DNA from: Sipunculus nudus
Taxonomy: Eukaryota; Annelida; Sipuncula; Golfingiida; Sipunculidae
Direction: 5' to 3'
Assembly (NCBI GenBank): GCA_026874595.1
Contig: CM049321.1
Span: forward strand, 3,708,979-3,772,978
DNA: 64,000 nucleotides
The translations under genes were made by a program, and so were the position numbers. Below, one piece after another: positions 25,010-37,048 of the stretch; the first letter of the stretch is position 1; each line of letters starts with the position of its first letter. The notes beneath the pieces are model-generated. The model was not told the DNA's origin. It ran no database searches and saw only the letters and a program-made list of their open reading frames with translations.

Positions 25010-25554
25010 AGTGGTTGATTTAACTATAAGAGATGAAGAGGACTCTTATCATCTCATATTATGCAGTGGTGTTATTTACATTAGTTAATTATGAGTAAAA
25101 GCAAGCATTTTTTTTTCGAATGTAAGACTTTCGGATTTAATCTAACGAGAGAAACAAATATCGGGTGATCACCTATAACCATGACTTATATCATGCTCAA
25201 AGTTAAATTTGAGATATGGCATATCAGTATTAGCGAGGTCCCGTATTATAAACTAAATAAACATAAAATGTGAAAAGGGACATATAGCAGTAATTTTGCT
25301 CAAAGCATGCAGTCATACAAAAGTATATATGTTTTCTGATTGGAGATGACCTCCAGCGTCACCTTATGTCTTTGGAAACCGATTGCTATCGTGAAATTAG
25401 GAGAGTTGTTACCAACACTAGTTATTAAATTGTGATAATCCAAACATAGCATTAATATCAATCTTTTCTTTAAGTTTCAGCACAGCAAGCTCGAGGCGGA
25501 AACGGTAAGATAACTTCTGACTATATAAGGCGGCCTTATTTGGGGGTGTCTACA

Positions 25555-25597
<43 letters not shown>

Positions 25598-26290
25598 CTG
25601 TTACGGGGGATGCATATAAAGGCGGACCTGTCCCAGAATTCAGTCTACCTTTGTTGTCACTTTGCTTCTATTTCTATTACTTTTATTTTACTATCAAATA
25701 TGCTTACGACTCACCTGGTCCTTCACCTTACCCCATCCCATTCCCTGTCAGTAAAACTTTAAATTGTTCCCGAACTTACATTATAATTTATATTGTATAA
25801 TAAAGTAATCATGAAACTAAACAATTTGAAATCCTTACTCTGAAATATTGCTCTCGCATTTCATACGTAAATATCGGTTACGTTCTGCACTGTTTATTTT
25901 CGTCATGATCAGGATCAAAACATCACAAAAACGATTTCGGTATGTTCATATTCCCCAAAGTTTAAGACAGTGTTTTTCTATATATTTTGTAATTATACAA
26001 AATAAACATTTACAAAAGAATGGAAACAACAAATATAAGCAGGAACAAAAACAAACAGACGAAAATGCACAAGCACACTGTGTTTATCTAAAGACATTAC
26101 GAATCTGATATTTCAATACAACATTTGGGAAGAGTGGGTAACAGTATTTTGTTTCTGAAAACAACTCGAAGAGTATCCATTTTTTCTTTATACATACACA
26201 AATATTAGTATGAAAAGTTTGACCTATGAACTTATATTTCTTCCATATAAGATATTTTCAAAACCTATGACATCATTCCATTCCAATAAA
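25010..26290. other. no gene recognised; (AT)(GT)n at 25554-25594
   Basis: Apart from the AT/GT microsatellite near 25554-25594, I see only AT-rich sequence with unsupported short frames. Confidence 0.5.
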
Positions 26291-26299
26291 TCAAAGCGT

Positions 26300-27400
26300 T
26301 TTTATCCAACTTTATACTGAGAAGTACCCCTTGTTGATTTATTATCTTAAGATATTCTGTGTCTAAAACTGTTCTTAATGCTTCCCCTGTTTATCTGCTT
26401 TAAACAAAACCTCGTTAATCAGTACTAATAGTTGAAGGTAGAATCTTCTTTATTCTTTCTTTAATATCCTTGGCTTCTTTTTTATAATGATTGTTTAAAA
26501 GGAAAATTTGTCTCCAAATTTTAATTATAATTTACATTTACTTTTTGTAGACAGAAGTTTAATAACAGACTGAATTAGGAGATAGACATTTAACCGAGAG
26601 GAAGTGATTTATTGAACGAATCATTAATTAAAAAATCCTAATTTTTTTCCAAAAATATATATATAACATTCTGCATTTTACCCATCATTTCCTGGGGATA
26701 CTATCCTTTAATGTGTAATTATACTTTGGCATGTTAATAATAGTATCGGTCCCTCCAATAGCCATTTCTCTGAAGTTTTAATTTTTTTTTTGTTAAGTTG
26801 TCTAATAGTTATTGATCTTCCGAAGAGGTGTGTTCCACTTTCCTTCTTTTATAAAGATTATCAAACATGTTTTCGGAATCTCTAGAATAGATTTATTTTT
26901 TTACTTTTAACAACTAAGATTAACTGTCATATTAATTTCTGAATATATTTTCTAGTGCTATTTCTTTTCTCCATTTGATAGAAGTATCTTGTACCTCTAT
27001 CTCCATATTCACTTAAGATCTGACAATAGCTTCTTCTACTTTTTTATCATTTAATTTCCCATATTTCTTCGCCAGGGATATTCAACGACAGTTTCAAATT
27101 GTTAATGGAATTTAGCATGGTCTCACGTTGTGCTGGTAATATTTCATCTCAAGTGAAAAAAGTCTTCTAAATATTGAAAGCGAACATGTCTAATCTACCT
27201 GTTATTGGTGGTTGCTTTTCGGTCCATGTGAAATATTTAAGTTTCATTTCTCCGTCTCCATAGATATATAAGTGTCCGTTCTGGCTATATTTTTCATATA
27301 ATCTCCTGATTTAGATTTAATATTTTGTCTACCAACAGACCAATATATTCTGAATCAATATAAAAATATCCTTCCATTATAAAATAAATATCCTTAATTA
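26300..27400 (-). pseudogene. L1/Tx1-like LINE remnant
   Basis: On the minus strand, about 27245 to 27185 reads KYFTWTEKQPPITGRLDMF. This fits the endonuclease C-terminal motif 'fTW.....p....RLD.fl.s' of L1/Tx1-type LINEs. About 27010 to 26960 reads YGDRGTRYFYQMEKRN, matching the endonuclease-RT linker 'w.e.Gek.tkyF..lEkrn'. The order and spacing are as expected for one element. Numerous stops are present and the RT core is not recognisable below about 26.5 kb. Outer limits are approximate. Confidence 0.6.
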
Positions 27401-27449
27401 TCCCAAGCTGCAGTTATGTATTTCTTATTCCCTTTAAAAACATATGATG

Positions 27450-28390
27450 TTTACTTGCAAGGATTGGTGAGTAAATATTACAAAAGTAAACAAAATGCTT
27501 CTGGAAGAAGTTTTACACCTGCTATGCCAGTGCTGTACTGTTATGGTTATATATTATATTTCCTCATCACTTATTTTAACATGATCCTCCAACTATCTTT
27601 GTATTTGTAGGTTTCTTGTAAGTTTATAATGTCATATTTTTTTATCCCATGTATAAACATGTCCTTCTAAAGTAGTTCAGACCCGTTACACTTAATGAAA
27701 CTACGTTAATTCTTGAAAACTACAATTGTATATGTCTTTTATAAAAAAAAATTGAGAATCACAGCTGATAAACATGTCTAGCGTTTATAGTTAAACACGT
27801 CTAGTGTGTTTTGAAGTCAGTTGTAAACATGTCTAGTTTTTTTTCAGAATGACGTCTTAATTACAGCTTAAAGACATTATGTTTTGTAATACCTGGAAAG
27901 ATATGTCTACAGTTTATATAAAAAAATGTAAACACCATCTTAATACAAGTATAATGTTTATTTTCTTGGTTGAGTGATCGATATTACATGACTTAACCTC
28001 CAGCAAAGGGTTTATGTAACAATAGTTGTGTCATCTGGTCAATGATGTCCCTGACTGTATAGCCTCTGGCTCGATCTGGAATCACTTAGATTACTACATG
28101 CATCATTCAGGATAAAAATGACCAGGCAAAATAAGTAATATTACTTTGTATTGTTCACTAGAGTTTTATTATCAAGTCATCAAAACATGGTCATATTGCA
28201 CAATGACACAAACTGCAGTATCTCTTTGACATTGACAGATAAAGACAAAAAATATTATATAGACAAAACTATGACCAATACAGGAAAAAATACAATGATA
28301 ATATAATACGCATAAGGCAATAAAATAGAATGCAAAATATACGATGTAAAAAAAATAGAATTGGTAGCTGAACCATGACCGGTCAAACAA
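27450..28390. other. no gene recognised; repeated AACATGTCTAG words
   Basis: Between about 27770 and 27850, AAACATGTCTAG or AAACACGTCTAG occurs three times at 25-50-bp spacing, a small degenerate tandem pattern. No coding evidence. Confidence 0.4.
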
Positions 28391-28394
28391 ACAG

Positions 28395-28915
28395 GTTAAC
28401 CTCAGGTGTAAAATCTTATTAAACACTCCAGAAAATCATAATTTTTTTTAAAGACGTGAAGTCTCAGAACACTTCCATGTATATAATCTTATTCAAACAC
28501 TGCAGAAAATCAGAATTTTATGAAAAGAAGTGATGTCTCAGAACACTTTCATAAAATAAGCGGAACTGCATGATAAAAACGATGGTAACAGGTGCAAAAT
28601 ACCTATAGAATTCCATTAACCCTTATTCCTGCATTGACTCTACAATATCCTTTGCACTATAAATATATGTCACAGTTCGTGCCCTGCTAAAATTGAACAG
28701 ATGGGTAAAGGTACAACAGGTTACCACCAGGTATATAACCCTATTAAACACTGCAGAATATCAGAATTTTTTCGAAAGAAGTGAATTCTCAAAATACGTG
28801 AATAAAATAAGCGGGACCGCATAATAAAAACTAAACGATGATAAACAGGTTAACATGTAAAAATCCTTACAGAAATTCATTATACCTTATTCCTGCATTT
28901 ATTCGACAATAGCCA
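28395..28915. repeat. ~2.3 copies of a ~251-bp tandem repeat
   Basis: CACTGCAGAA recurs at 28498 and 28749, each followed by TCAGAATTTT, GAAAGAAGTGA or GAAAAGAAGTGA, AAAATAAGCGG and, further on, CTTATTCCTGCATT. A partial third unit begins near 28424. Units differ by scattered substitutions, so the array is old. Confidence 0.8.
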
Positions 28916-28922
28916 CCACGAT

Positions 28923-28976
<54 letters not shown>
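28923..28976. repeat. (TA)n microsatellite
   Basis: Uninterrupted TA tract directly after the 251-bp repeat array. Confidence 0.95.
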
Positions 28977-28977
<1 letters not shown>

Positions 28978-29231
28978 GAATGAATAGCCAATATACATAC
29001 GAATAAATAGCCATGCTGGTTCATTGTTCATGGATAGATTATACCATTTCCACATATGGTAAAGGACATATATCTATAGCTCAGTACAGCTTAAAGTAAG
29101 CTACATTTCTACAGGCAGTACTTGTCTCACATATCCACCAATTAAAACTTATATGGTCAACATATATGGCAACTTTTACAATCACTTTCTTGTCTGTCTA
29201 AAAAACTATCGATAAATCAAATTTCTCAAAA

Positions 29232-29235
<4 letters not shown>

Positions 29236-29274
<39 letters not shown>
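29236..29274. repeat. (TA)n microsatellite
   Basis: Uninterrupted TA tract. Confidence 0.95.
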
Positions 29275-29277
<3 letters not shown>

Positions 29278-29279
29278 AT

Positions 29280-31740
29280 TTGTAATTTGAAAAGTGGTAG
29301 AAAATCCATCTTTAGTGAAATTTACAATCTTGTTGTTGATATTTATGATAACCATGAAAATCTCGTATCAACCTGTTACCTGAAGGTTGCATAAAATTGA
29401 CAATTTAAATTTTAAAATTTCCCAAAATAGAAATTGTGACCTCAAGCATATAACACCAGTCTTAGAGAGGTCATAAGGGTGTTCAATGTCTGAAAGCTTT
29501 CCGAAACTGCAATCAATACTGAGATATCTGACCTAAAATATTAATTTTTCGACATTTTTGCCCAACATGTTAATTTTTTATAATTGTGTCCACAACAGTT
29601 CTGAAGAACTGGCCAGTAAAACATTCTTCAAATTGCACATTGTGACAAGGATATATAAGGGGCTGTAGCAAAACCTTCCATTTTTTTGGTTGAGGGTAAA
29701 ACATTCATATAACAGCATTGTATATACACGAGTGTGATGTTTGGGCCAAACAATTTGAAAATATGCAGAAAATAGTATACAGTGACGGAATTTTCGGTTT
29801 CCAAGAAAATTTCCCCAGGACCTACCTGGATGCTAAGATAGAGGTTTCTAGGTTAAATCATTATAATTTGAAAATTTTAAATTATCACTATGAAACAAGA
29901 TATACCAGTCTAAAGGATTCATCATATTATTTCTTCTCGTCTTTCAATGATAGTTTAAAATTTTGATATTTCAAGCTGTACTTCTTGAAGTCAATATCTT
30001 TCCGCAACATAATATGTTAGAAGATGCCCACAGTATTTGAGTAAATCCTTGGGTAGTCCAGGTTACACATATAATATAGCTATAGAGTTAATGTAAAGCC
30101 TGATCAATACTGTTACTTCTGGTGAACATGTGTATGCCATCTGCCAGAATGACACCATCCGTCATATATCCCTAGTCCTAAAGGAACGCTTTGAGGTTGG
30201 GTGAAACATTTTCTTTGACTTTATAGATGTCTTTCCAATTCGGATTCTGCTATCCAATGAAATGACAATACACAACCACATGGATAATCAGAACACAGAG
30301 TGTTTTTTAATAGTATAGCAAAACTAATATTTACTTGAACAGCATGTGATCAAAATACACAGGAAAGAACACCTGACTGCAAATTTAAGTTTCTGGGCAT
30401 TCTGATTCCCACATCCCCGTAGCTCAGAGTATAGTTCCCCCTGACCGAATTTCAATTAATCAAGGTGTACCTAGGACCTCCTTGGCTATTCAGTTAGAAT
30501 TTTCTTGCTCAAACAGTTTTGATTTGTGTCCGCTCAGTTAACATACAACTTGATGATGGATAACAGTTGCTCGAAGCATCGGAGATAAAAAGGGAAAATA
30601 CTATCAATATTACATACCTGCACAATTGTCACCATTGGTTTAGTTTTGCTGCCTTTCCGTTTGTCGAATGCGGAGCTCTCACCAGCAAACTTGATGACAG
30701 CAAGCTCGACCTGGCTTTCAGTTCCCTTTTTAAAATTATAAGAAAAAATAAGAATTATTTTCTAAAGCATAACAAGTTATTCTTTTATTATTTGTTTTAG
30801 TTTTCTTAGGTTTCTTTTTTCATCTGGTTTATCATTCTTAACTTGTTAAATAAAAAAATCCTTTCAGTGTAAAAAGCTCATATGTTCATTATAAAATATT
30901 AAGAAATCATATGCCCCAAAATTATGATGGAAAACCATAACGAGTGCCAGTATTTCTCGATGTACAGTCAGTATATATTATATCCTTTACAGCACTGTAA
31001 TAGACTACCCTCTCAGCATATAAACCCTATAAGCGCCTAGAAACACACACATACACACATACATATAGGTATGTCGATTATCCCCCCCCCTTAGGAATTT
31101 ATAGCTAAGCCACAAATGGAAAACTTATTCAGACATTTTTTTTTCTGGAAAATTTCTTACCTTAAGGACAGCTTCAAAGAACAGCTGCAAAATTATCAAA
31201 TTCCTGTCGGTAAGTGATGCGTGGTGTTTGTTGTTTACGCCAGAATTTGTATTCAGTGGTAAGATGAAGAGATATTTCCATCGTCAGTCATTCAGGTAAA
31301 ATCAATACATTCTTACAATACATTCCTTGTTAAAACTATTGTATATTCCTTTGTTTGAATGTCACACAAGTAGAACATATGAAAGAAAGTTAAGTCTTCT
31401 GTAATTGTTTATTCCTTTAATGTAATGGCTAAAAAAGTATTGTATATTAAAGGAAGATAAGTCTCAGTAAACTACTGTACCGGTATAATAATATCTATGA
31501 AGGAAGCACAGATTTGCAATATTCTAATAGTCCAATTCAAAATCAAAGGCATCTCAGCTACTCTTAAGGGGAACCACTATACAAATGCTTATAAAGTTGG
31601 ATGATATTCTGTACAGAGCTGAAATATGCCAAGTTTGGCCCTGTTATAATCAATGTAAACCAGATGTACAGTACAAATTGTACTTCTAACTTATTTTATA
31701 TATCTGAAACAGTCACAACGCATATTGAAATAGAGCTATT
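29280..31740. other. no gene recognised
   Basis: AT-rich. An 82-codon plus-strand frame (29718-29966) and a 77-codon frame (30567-30800) have no motif I recognise and no flanking splice signals that make them convincing. Confidence 0.4.
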
Positions 31741-31792
31741 TGTGACATAATATCTAAAAAATAGGATGGTTTAAAATTTTAAGATGAGTTTG

Positions 31793-32168
31793 TGACTTAC
31801 ATATTGGATCTCTGATAGACAGGAGTATACTTCCAACAACTCTTTCACTGCCCCATCCGCCAGTGTCTTCAGCCACTTGTTCCAGTTGCCATGTGTTTTC
31901 TCTGTATAAATTCCACTTAGCTGTCTCGCTCCTGTTTTGCCCATCCCTTGTGAAGTTTTCCCAGGGACTCCTGGCACTCTTCCTCACTTTTCACTCTGGA
32001 CACTGGTGTGTCAGCAGCCAGGGTCCGGAACAAACGCCTCCTCTTCCCTTGACCACATACGTTATCCAGGGTTATGGTTTTTCTTTTATGGGACACGTTA
32101 CAGTTTCTTCCGCTCCGTTTGTCCGTGACGAGTCTCTGTGAAACAGTTTCATCCATTTTAAGTAACAA
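31793..32168 (-). pseudogene. possible degenerate coding segment, family unknown
   Basis: Minus-strand reading gives a charged, non-repetitive peptide from 32168 (MDETVSQRL, KRKTITLDNVCGQGKRRR, SRVKSEEECQESL) to a stop near 31917. In another frame it continues with THGNWNKWLKTLADGAV and YSCLSEIQY up to a consensus GTAAGT donor at about 31803-31798. The composition looks coding and the donor is good, but a frame change is needed near 31950 and no domain is recognisable. It could be a decayed exon, part of a transposon, or chance. Confidence 0.3.
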
Positions 32169-33229
32169 ATCAAGTTTTCAGAATACTTAACTTTGCCATT
32201 TTATATCAACTGAGGGTTTATTTAGATTTATACATTCATCATGCAATCCAACTGTGAACAAATAATGAGCAGCAGTACTGTCCGAGAGAAAGGAAAAGAA
32301 AAACATTTTAATTATTTCGGTTGTTATATAAAGGGCCGTAGTTTTATCAAAAACACCTCAAGGTGAAGGTCACATTTTAGATCGGCATGACAAGTTTCTG
32401 GTAAATCTGCGTTAGAGAGTAACATAGCTAGAAGTCAAATGTTACAACCTTCAGCTGTAGTCTTTGTTATTTAATTAAGGTGTACAACAGTAATGTGACA
32501 TTATATTGTTTGATTTGTTAATGACTGCAAGTCATCGTGAAAGCACTGCAGCATTGGGCGATAATGCGGCAATCCTCTGGTTAAATCATGATAAACATAA
32601 TGATTGGGTGTCTCATTCTTTACTGTATAATTTATGTTAAAGGAAAAATGACATTTACAAAGAGAATTGACTTTATTACTCATTTAAATGTATCTCTTCT
32701 TTTTTTAATCATCTGCATTGGTTTAATATAAGTGAAAACGAAATATTTTCAAATATAGGCCCGTTGCTGGTTAGGTGCAAGAACAACTGGCTGTTTCAAA
32801 TTTAAGGTTCTTGAACTGTGATGATGTATATTTATATTATTTGTAATTTATAGGAGAAAAGACAAATAAAGGAAAATTGTATTATCATCTTCACTTAGTG
32901 TAGATAAAAGCACTGATACCTCATTTGCTTACAGATAATGGAAGGACAGTTTGATAACAGAAAATGAACACAACATGATTCTTATAGCTCACAGGTTTTC
33001 TATAAAAAAGCTCCATTAAACATCAGTAAAAAGTAGAGTTCAATGTTAGGTCTTCGGCGATCCGTTCTAATTACAAAGGTTCTACAAAGTGACATGATCT
33101 CAACATGATATAGTTTTGACATTTGAAAGAATATATATCATATGCTCTTGAGAACTGTAGGTCACTTTGTTTGACAATATAATTAACATTTTCGACTGCA
33201 TATGGTATCAAATGCTAGTTGAATCCAAT

Positions 33230-33743
33230 TAATGCCAGCTGTTTCACAAGCGAATAATTCCCCTTGTTTACCACTAGAAGTTCAATTTGACAAAAATTGG
33301 GGAGTCACTTTCACCTTCAAACCTGAGTGCAATGATACTCCCAACTTTGTACAAGTATCCACGATTTTTCATGTACTTTACCCTGTATCAAGATGTGGAC
33401 GGTTGACTTCTGAAAGTATCAGGTATTTCCTCCGTTTCTTTCAAATATTTTGGATACTCCTGTACAAGATTCACCAAGTCACTCTCGTGAATTTCATCCC
33501 CTGAGTACAGGAAATGCTCTCAACTGTCGCCAACAAGACCTGCCGGCTTATAGCACATCCATAACTGATGCTTTTTGGCCAAACTGGGGGAGACTTTTAG
33601 AATTTTTTCCATTTGTGAGACTTGAAGAAACCATGCTTGGCCTCATATCTTAAACATCAATGGGCCGTATTGCTGCAACTGAACAGGAAGGTGGATTATG
33701 TAGTGCATAAATTTTGAATAAAATGAGTTTGTAATTCCTTGGC

Positions 33744-33800
<57 letters not shown>

Positions 33801-34073
33801 TGACCAAGTTCTGCTGAAGTACGTGCACTTGAGTATTTAGAAGTACAAAGGATGGTTATTTGTAAAAGCAGCAACAATTTTTTTCCGTTTCTCATCTGGG
33901 TCAGGTATTCTGTGCGCAATCAGAAATGGAAACAAACAGAGCAGTGTATACATACAAACTGCAGTCTGCTTCACTGTTACACTGGGCTTCAACTGACTGA
34001 CTTCAATTTTCTCTGGTCTGTTTGTCAAACCCTCGCTGGTGTATGTAAAGGGCTTTAATCTTGAATTGAACAA
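33230..34073 (-). pseudogene. frameshifted remnant of an uncharacterised animal protein family
   Basis: Minus-strand frames in order give LFPFLIAHRIPDPDEK (about 33940), RYEAKHGFFK (about 33640), SLAKKHQLWMCYKPAG (about 33550), DLVNLVQEYPKY, YLYKVGSIIALRFEGE (about 33330) and QIELLVVNKGNYSLVK (about 33270). I recall this order, 'LP.mighkIPe.de.W', 'RfEaKH.ffK', 'LaekHQ..mcY', 'vLrvee.lp.F..I..i.v', from many uncharacterised predicted proteins of molluscs, cnidarians and fish. Their function is unknown to me. Several frame changes and stops, plus a (TA)n expansion at 33748-33796 between the first two blocks, indicate a pseudogene or transposon-derived copy. Recognition is from memory and needs a search. 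Confidence 0.5.
33748..33797. repeat. (TA)n microsatellite
   Basis: Uninterrupted TA tract inside the coding remnant at 33.2-34.1 kb. Confidence 0.95.
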
Positions 34074-34937
34074 AGCAAGACTAGAATATTTTGGGGTCTA
34101 GTGCCTGTACAATAATGAAGAAAGTTAATTCCTCATAAACTTGTGTCCACTCATGAGTCTGATATAGAGCAGAATCATTATCGTAAAATTGCCAGGTAGA
34201 AGGCAGATGGATAGACAGACGATCCGGTGGAATTTAGAGCTAATAAACTTTATCGGGTTATAAACAGCCGGCATGAAACGCGTCTTATGTTTATCGTAAA
34301 ACACCAGTGTCTTAAGCTTAAACACTGATAGTTTCTCGCGGTATTGAAATAAAACACAAGGGTTTTGCACAACAACACTTGACATGTCTCCATTTATTAT
34401 AAGTGTATAATGTATTATGCTCATTCTTTGTTCAAAATAATTACACAAGACAAATACATATCGGACAAATAATACAGAAACCTAGTTGGTATACCTAAGT
34501 GTGTATGTGTTTGTGTGTATGCCCCCGTGCGTAAACGTTTTGCAAGATATCCGACTGAAGGCAAGTCATTTATTTGTATTAATTGCCATCCTTGTGCTAA
34601 GGTTCACGTTCTGCCGGCGCTGGAGGAGGTACATCCAGTCACACTGCCCTTGGAAAACATATTTCCATAGTAATGTAGTTTTTTTCCTACTTATTTCGAG
34701 ATGACCTTGGAATTATTTCTCGAGCTCAAGTACCGTAAACCGTGTGCGGACTTGGAACCTGATTCAATGGTGAAAGGGATACTTGTCCGAGACATCTATG
34801 TTAGATAAATTGACACCATTGGCCGTTTGCCAATGAAGGAAAACATGTATATGATCTATATTAGCTATCAGATAAATTATAACGAATGTGACCGACTTAT
34901 ATTTGATTTCTTGCTTTTTTATTCTTTTCTGCACCAG

Positions 34938-35152
34938 GACTACCAGCCTGAGTGCCCAACGGACCGGTTTCAAGATTACGCCAACGGCGATATCAGAATA
35001 AAGAAATGTGGAAACATAACAGAGTTTGATATTGTCGCCAAATCTGTTGGGATGAAGTTGGAAGGGGGAAAAAGCCTAAAAATATGTCTGGATGATCAAT
35101 GGAAGCAGAATCCCGGACTTGTGCACGGGTTATGTGGTAACTTCAACGGGAG
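34938..35152 (+). CDS. VWD-domain exon, mid portion (plus-strand gene)
   Basis: This 215-bp exon follows a TTTTCTGCACCAG acceptor and ends at AG/GTTAGT. It encodes about 71 residues in phase 0 to 2: DYQPECPTDRF at the start, IKKCGNITEFDIVAKSVG in the middle, and VHGLCGNFNG at the end. GLCGNFNG is the hallmark of von Willebrand factor D domains, which occur in secreted multidomain glycoproteins such as mucins, zonadhesin-like proteins and shell-matrix proteins. The phase fits the next exon at 36326 exactly. I find no plus-strand N-half exon upstream in the window, so the gene's start is unknown. The exon lies 407 bp left of the tandem duplication and is single copy. Confidence 0.85.
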
Positions 35153-35439
35153 GTTAGTTTTGGTCAATTGCATAATGAAGTAAGGTAACACAAATATTTG
35201 GTCCATACCTCAACAAAGTAACCATTAAACCAAAGAACATTCATTAAGTGCATCCAAATCCCTGTTTTATCATACTTTATACAATAAATACAAGGAAAAT
35301 GGGTTCTAAATGACGTACCGATGTGCGAATAGAAGAAATGGTTCTAATATCTAAATAAAAGCAGATGAGATTAGAATTACCGGATTTTTTGTTGGTAATG
35401 GCCTCTTTTCTTAATGTTAACCTGAGTACAAAGTATATA

Positions 35440-35750
35440 AAAATAAAACATTCCACTTCGTTTCTTGACTGCATATTATTCGTAAGCGCACGGTTATACT
35501 GGCGTCAACAGGGCCCGATGTACCGCTCCTGCGGGATCATGTGTGTGTGTAATCACCCCATTGCTTCGTCATAACACCTAGTAATCCCAAAAGTTGCACT
35601 CGTCTGTAACTTAAACATGGCTGTGGCGCCCAACGTTCAAGTTAAACTGTGAGAGCGGTCACTCATGGAAAGTCGTAGCTTCGAACTCACGACATCCGGG
35701 CGTAGAGTCCTGTGCTCTACAATAGACCACAGCATTCAGGTCGCAACAGT
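35440..35750 (-). mobile_element. SINE copy (family 1), cut by the duplication breakpoint
   Basis: On the minus strand this has a tRNA-like head with an A-box-like TGGTCTATTGTAGAGC and a B box GTGAGTTCGAAGCTAC, then ACAGACGAGTGCAACTTTT, GGTGTTATGACGAAGCAATG, CGCAGGAGCGGTACATCGG and CTGTTGACGCCAG. This is the same order as the 21.2-kb copy. The left breakpoint of the 10.5-kb duplication (35559) falls inside it, so the second copy begins mid-SINE. Confidence 0.75.
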
Positions 35751-36325
35751 TACATGTAAAGGAATGAACATTTAACTACTGTGATTAAATATCACTCATT
35801 TATCTTTAGTAAAAGCTTTAGACAGGAGGTCCCACTTCCTTGTTAGAGAAAATGAGGAATACAATAAAATCCTGTTTCTGGCAAATATATAATTTTTTTT
35901 AACTCTTTTATTGTGTTTTTGTTCTATATTTGAATTATAATCATATTGCATCTTAATTAACAGTAAGAAAATTGCACGACTGAATACTGTGTTTTTACAG
36001 AAACAAATTCTGCATCTCGTAAAAAAATATAGGGTCACAAAATGTGGGTCCATAGGTTAAGTGTTTATTGACCCCACATTTAGCACGTAAAACGTTTAGT
36101 TATTGTTTTGGTCACCAAGTTGTTTTTAATAAAACACCTATACCTGCATAATGATGGTTGAGCAGCAAAATCAGAAATATGTCGCATCCTTGGTACTTTT
36201 TCCATTATTAATTCTTTGCTGAAGTCAAGTAAATCATGTTAAATAAATTATATAAATATATTTAAAAACTAAATAAGCCTAATGTGGGTACTTAATAATA
36301 TTAATTTAGTTAAATGGTATTTAAG

Positions 36326-36415
36326 ACCCGACGATGACGTCGTGACAATTGATGGGTCTCGAGCATTAAATGAAGAAGTCTTTAGAAGAAGCTGGAGGGT
36401 TGGTTATGAAAAGGG
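36326..36415 (+). CDS. VWD C-terminal exon (plus-strand gene), copy 1
   Basis: This 90-bp exon runs from a TATTTAAG acceptor to a GG/GTAAGT donor. The two bases left from 34938-35152 complete an Arg codon with its first base, and the frame continues PDDDVVTIDG, then ALNEEVFRRSWRVGYEKG. This is the end of a VWD domain after CGNFNG: an acidic loop, then 'f..sW.v'. It is symmetrical in phase (2-2), so skipping it would not break the frame. It lies inside the tandem duplication and has an identical-looking copy at 46863. Confidence 0.85.
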
Positions 36416-36849
36416 GTAAGTTACTTCTTTACATATATGGATAGGAAAACAATTCTCTTTCTATCCTGTATTTAGATATTGAAACACTTTTAAAATCGTC
36501 AGCTGGTAATAAACAAACATTATGTAAAAATATCAAAATTTTATATGCATTAAGGAGGATTTTTGAACGAGGCTTAAATTACGTACATACATACATATGA
36601 AAACATACAAACATACATATAAACGTACATACAAATATGCATATAAATAAACATACAACTTATCTACCTGACTTGGCCAACATGCTGGTATGTCCGTTTA
36701 AGTGAAAAATATACACAAAAGATCGGTTGTTTCTATTTCATTCGCTGACTTGCACGTGGAATACACATAAATGACATCCGTATGGAGCATTAGTAATTGG
36801 CTGATAGATTAATTCAAAGAACACGTAAGTAATATCCAAAATTATTAAA

Positions 36850-37048
36850 TAATTGTTATTTATTCTCTTACAGGTGTGAGACCGCCAGTGAGTATACATC
36901 CAATATGGATTCCCTATTATTTTTATCATAAAATTAAAATACTTTATCTTGAGTAAAATGTACAGTGCTAAACGCGTATAAAATTTAACCATAAACGTTA
37001 AATGAAGGCCTAATAGTACTCGGGTTGGGTCTGATTTCATTAAAAGGT
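36850..37048. repeat. inverted repeat arm (plus) carrying a VWD microexon
   Basis: This ~199-bp block matches the reverse complement of 45024-45223 at roughly 93% by eye. It includes about 23 bp of intron before the microexon, the microexon, and about 160 bp of intron after it. A SINE begins immediately at its right edge. Confidence 0.9.
36874..36887 (+). CDS. 14-nt microexon of VWD gene (plus), copy 1
   Basis: The sequence TTCTCTTACAG/GTGTGAGACCGCCA/GTGAGT has a strong acceptor and donor around 14 bases. Joined to the phase-2 end of 36326-36415 it reads G-C-E-T-A, supplying a Cys just after the VWD domain. The same microexon (GTGTGAGACCATCA) exists on the minus strand at 45186-45199, where its phase fits both neighbours, which supports it being real. 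Confidence 0.75.

Noticed and set aside
33232-33653. Plus-strand frames (90 and 67 codons)
   Set aside because: They are shadows of the minus-strand remnant, which shows ordered family-like motifs.
34125-34448. 107-codon minus-strand frame upstream of the uncharacterised remnant
   Set aside because: No motif continuity with the remnant and a low-complexity hydrophobic composition.
35680-35745. tRNA gene on the minus strand
   Set aside because: A and B boxes are present, but it continues into the SINE body and the arms do not pair as a functional tRNA should.
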